The position numbers were made by a program, and so were the translations under genes. This document shows, one piece after another, positions 61,972-64,000 of a stretch of 64,000 nucleotides of DNA. Source of the DNA: Kibdelosporangium sp040675465 (lineage in GTDB: Bacteria > Actinomycetota > Actinomycetes > Mycobacteriales > Pseudonocardiaceae); assembly GCF_040675465.1 (NCBI RefSeq), contig NZ_JBFAPA010000005.1:248001-312000 (forward strand). The letters run 5' to 3'. Every line of letters begins with the position of its first letter. The stretch's first letter is position 1. Below the pieces are notes generated by a model. That model did not search any database and was not told the DNA's origin. It saw only the letters and a program-made list of their open reading frames with translations.

Positions 61972-62547
61972 GTGGACGAGGACGGGCTGTGGACGTTGGA
62001 GCAGCTCTCGGAGCGGGTCGCCGACGCGCTGGCCGTGGACTATGACGGGCAGCCCAGCGGCCGGGTCCGGGAGCTGCCCACCGGTCGCACCATCCGGTGG
62101 TACACCACCATCGGCCTGGTCGACCGGCCTGCCGGGATGCGCGGGCGCACCGCCCTGTACACCCATCGACACCTGCTGCAACTCGTCGCGGTGAAGCGCC
62201 TGCAGGCTGCGGGCACCTCACTCGCGGACATCCAGCGGCAGCTGGTGGGCGCCACCGACGCCACGTTGGCGGAGCTGGCCAGGGTCACGGGGGACGCGTC
62301 CAGGCCCGCGCTCCGGCCCGGACGGTTCTGGGCGGCCGCGCCTGCGGCCGCCAACGGTGACAGTGTCAACGACGAGTCGCTGGCGCGGACCGTACACGGC
62401 GTCCGTCTCACTGACACTGTCACGGTACTGCTCGACGCCGCGACACGAGCGCCGGACGCGGCCGAGGCCGCCGCCATCCAGGCCGCCGCCGCACCACTGC
62501 TCGACCTGCTCAGCCACCTGGGCCTGGACAGAGGGGACAGAACATGA
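61972..62547 (+). CDS. MerR family regulator
   Basis: The product is 191 residues. A MerR winged helix (TLEQLSERVADAL, RTIRWYTTIGLVDRPAG, YTHRHLLQLVAVKRLQAAG) occupies about 7-95, then a coiled region and a C-terminal part without recognisable ligand site. Two operator boxes precede it. Its TGA overlaps the VIT-vWA start in an ATGA, so both are made together. Two operator-like boxes inside the gene are unusual. Confidence 0.88.
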   Translation: MDEDGLWTLEQLSERVADALAVDYDGQPSGRVRELPTGRTIRWYTTIGLVDRPAGMRGRTALYTHRHLLQLVAVKRLQAAGTSLADIQRQLVGATDATLAELARVTGDASRPALRPGRFWAAAPAAANGDSVNDESLARTVHGVRLTDTVTVLLDAATRAPDAAEAAAIQAAAAPLLDLLSHLGLDRGDRT

Positions 62548-64000
62548 ACGTGGATCTGCGGGGTCCAGAGGCTGCCGAGGATGCCGGTATGGGTTGTCTG
62601 CGCACGTCGCGAGGCAACCTACCGCTCGACGAGATCGATGTGCGGGCCACCGTCACCGGCCTGGCCAGCCAGGTCGAGCTCACTCAGGGGTTCGTCAACG
62701 GCCACACGGAACCGTTGGAGGCCACCTACATCTTCCCGTTGCCGCCGCGGTCCGCGGTCACCGCGTTGCGGATGCTCGTCGGTGATCGGGTGGTCGACGG
62801 TGTGCTCAAGGAACGCGGTGAGGCGAGGGAGGACTACGACCGCGCCATCACCGGGGGCAAGCGCGCGTCCATCGCCGAGGAGGACCGGCCGGGCGTGTTC
62901 ACCATGCGGGTCGGGAACATCATGCCCGGTGAGCGCGTCACCGTGCGGCTGACGCTGGCCGGGCAGCTGCCGTTCGAGGACGGCCAGGCGACATTCCGGT
63001 TCCCGCTCGTCGTCGCGCCCCGGTACATCCCCGGTTCGCCGCTGCCCGACGGTCAGGTCGGCACGGGGACGGCGCTGGACACCGACGCGGTGCCGGACGC
63101 CTCCCGGATCAGCCCGCCGGTGCTGCTGCCCGGCTTCCCCAACCCGGTCCGGCTGTCCGTCGGCGTGGACATCGACCCGGCCGGACTGCCCTTGTCCGGC
63201 ATCGAGTCGAGCCTGCACACGGTGGTGACCGAGGGACGGCATGTCCGCCTCGAACCGGGTGAGCGCGCCGACCGTGACTTCATCCTGCGGCTGCGGTTCG
63301 GCGCCGAAGACGCGGTGTCCACGTCGCTCGCGGTGTTGCCTGACTCCTCGGGTGGCACGTTCGCGCTGACCCTCGTTCCCCCGGCAACGGCCCGCGCCGC
63401 CCGGCCAAGGGATGTTGTGCTGGTCCTCGACCGGTCGGGGTCGATGGAGGGCTGGAAGATGGTCGCGGCCCGGCGCGCGGCCGCACGCATCGTCGACACA
63501 CTGACCACAGTGGACAAGTTCGCGGTCCTCGCGTTCGACCACACCGTCGAAACGCCCCCGGACCTGCCGGGCGGGCTGGTGGAGGCCAACGACCGCAACC
63601 GTTTCCGGGCGGTCGAGCACCTCGCCGGGCTGGATGCCCGCGGTGGCACCGAGATGCTGGCGCCGCTGCAGCAGGCCGCCCGCCTGCTGGGCACCGAAGG
63701 TGACCGCGATCGCGTGCTGGTGTTGGTCACCGACGGGCAGATCGGCAACGAGGACCAACTGCTGCGGTCGCTGTCGTCGGAGTTGTCCGGCGTGCGCGTG
63801 CACACCGTGGGCATCGACCGCGCCGTGAACGAGGCGTTCCTCCAGCGGCTCTCCGGGCTGGGCGGCGGGCGGTGCGAGCTGGTCGAGTCCGAGGACCGGC
63901 TCGACGAGGCCATGCAGCACATCCACCGCCGGATCGCCACTCCCCTGGTGACCGGCCTGCGCGTGACCGCGGGCTCGTTGGCTGTGGACCCGGGCTCGCT
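62544..64000 (+). CDS. VIT and von Willebrand factor A domain protein (3' end outside window)
   Basis: At least 485 residues are visible and the frame is open at the window end. An N-terminal VIT domain (about 1-150; LTQGFVNGHTEPLEATYIFP) precedes a vWA domain starting VVLVLDRSGSM, whose DxSxS is the metal-ion-dependent adhesion site (about 295), followed by GGTEMLAPL (MIDAS threonine) and VLVLVTDGQ. No signal peptide is seen. It is the coupled partner of the MerR regulator; its role is unknown. Confidence 0.9.
   Translation, partial: MNVDLRGPEAAEDAGMGCLRTSRGNLPLDEIDVRATVTGLASQVELTQGFVNGHTEPLEATYIFPLPPRSAVTALRMLVGDRVVDGVLKERGEAREDYDRAITGGKRASIAEEDRPGVFTMRVGNIMPGERVTVRLTLAGQLPFEDGQATFRFPLVVAPRYIPGSPLPDGQVGTGTALDTDAVPDASRISPPVLLPGFPNPVRLSVGVDIDPAGLPLSGIESSLHTVVTEGRHVRLEPGERADRDFILRLRFGAEDAVSTSLAVLPDSSGGTFALTLVPPATARAARPRDVVLVLDRSGSMEGWKMVAARRAAARIVDTLTTVDKFAVLAFDHTVETPPDLPGGLVEANDRNRFRAVEHLAGLDARGGTEMLAPLQQAARLLGTEGDRDRVLVLVTDGQIGNEDQLLRSLSSELSGVRVHTVGIDRAVNEAFLQRLSGLGGGRCELVESEDRLDEAMQHIHRRIATPLVTGLRVTAGSLAVDPGS

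Overview
The window is high-GC DNA with strong third-codon GC bias, many GTG starts, LacI/TetR/PadR/SARP regulators, a GAF-ANTAR protein, a DUF4383 protein and secreted ricin-lectin glycosidases. This points to a filamentous actinomycete, most likely Pseudonocardiales (Amycolatopsis/Kibdelosporangium-like). That placement is inference from gene content; no rRNA or tRNA gene was seen.

Layout. 0-4.5 kb: end of a cytochrome P450, a TerC membrane protein, and a divergent pair of secreted proteins (a DUF1996 protein and a Pro-rich anchored protein) sharing a ~90-residue domain present three times. 4.8-12.2 kb: a galactan-use locus with a LacI regulator, GH35 beta-galactosidase, GH30-type endo-galactanase with lectin domain, anchored CBM35 protein and GH27 alpha-galactosidase with lectin domain, tied together by 16-bp ATGTT-N6-AACAT operators. 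12.2-20 kb: two TetR genes with palindromic operators, a PPOX protein, an acyl-CoA synthetase, a decayed TetR/esterase pair, an AlkD-like repair protein and a secreted carboxylesterase. 20-29 kb: LspA-like protein, DUF4383, LigD-polymerase-like protein, MFS/STAS operon, an ECF sigma factor fused to a zinc-finger and a surface domain, PadR, and a Ros/MucR-like triple-repeat protein. 29-37 kb: gene remnants (MoaD/ThiS, transposase, LuxR), a GH76 mannanase under a TGAGAGCGCTCTCA operator, a LysR/methyltransferase pair opposite a reductase/thiol dioxygenase pair, a flavin reductase, GAF-ANTAR and STAS.

37.3-48.5 kb is the most unusual part: eleven minus-strand genes, nearly all overlapping or within a few bases. 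In order: class III aminotransferase, extended SDR, UbiA-type prenyl-phosphate phosphoribosyltransferase-like protein, two GT2 transferases, UPF0104 flippase-like protein, methyltransferase, membrane EEP pseudoenzyme, third GT2, intact membrane EEP phosphoesterase, second methyltransferase. A SARP/NB-ARC/TPR regulator diverges from its start. I read it as a pathway for an unrecognised, probably amino-sugar-bearing, polyprenyl-linked glycolipid or envelope glycan.

48.7-64 kb: two large SARP regulators flank a secreted beta-propeller gene and a coupled 69-residue ORF. Then come a frameshifted membrane protein, an acyl-CoA dehydrogenase/MaoC operon with a thiolase remnant, a secreted streptogramin-lyase-like propeller, an alpha/beta hydrolase lacking its nucleophile serine, and a MerR gene coupled to a VIT-vWA protein that runs off the window.
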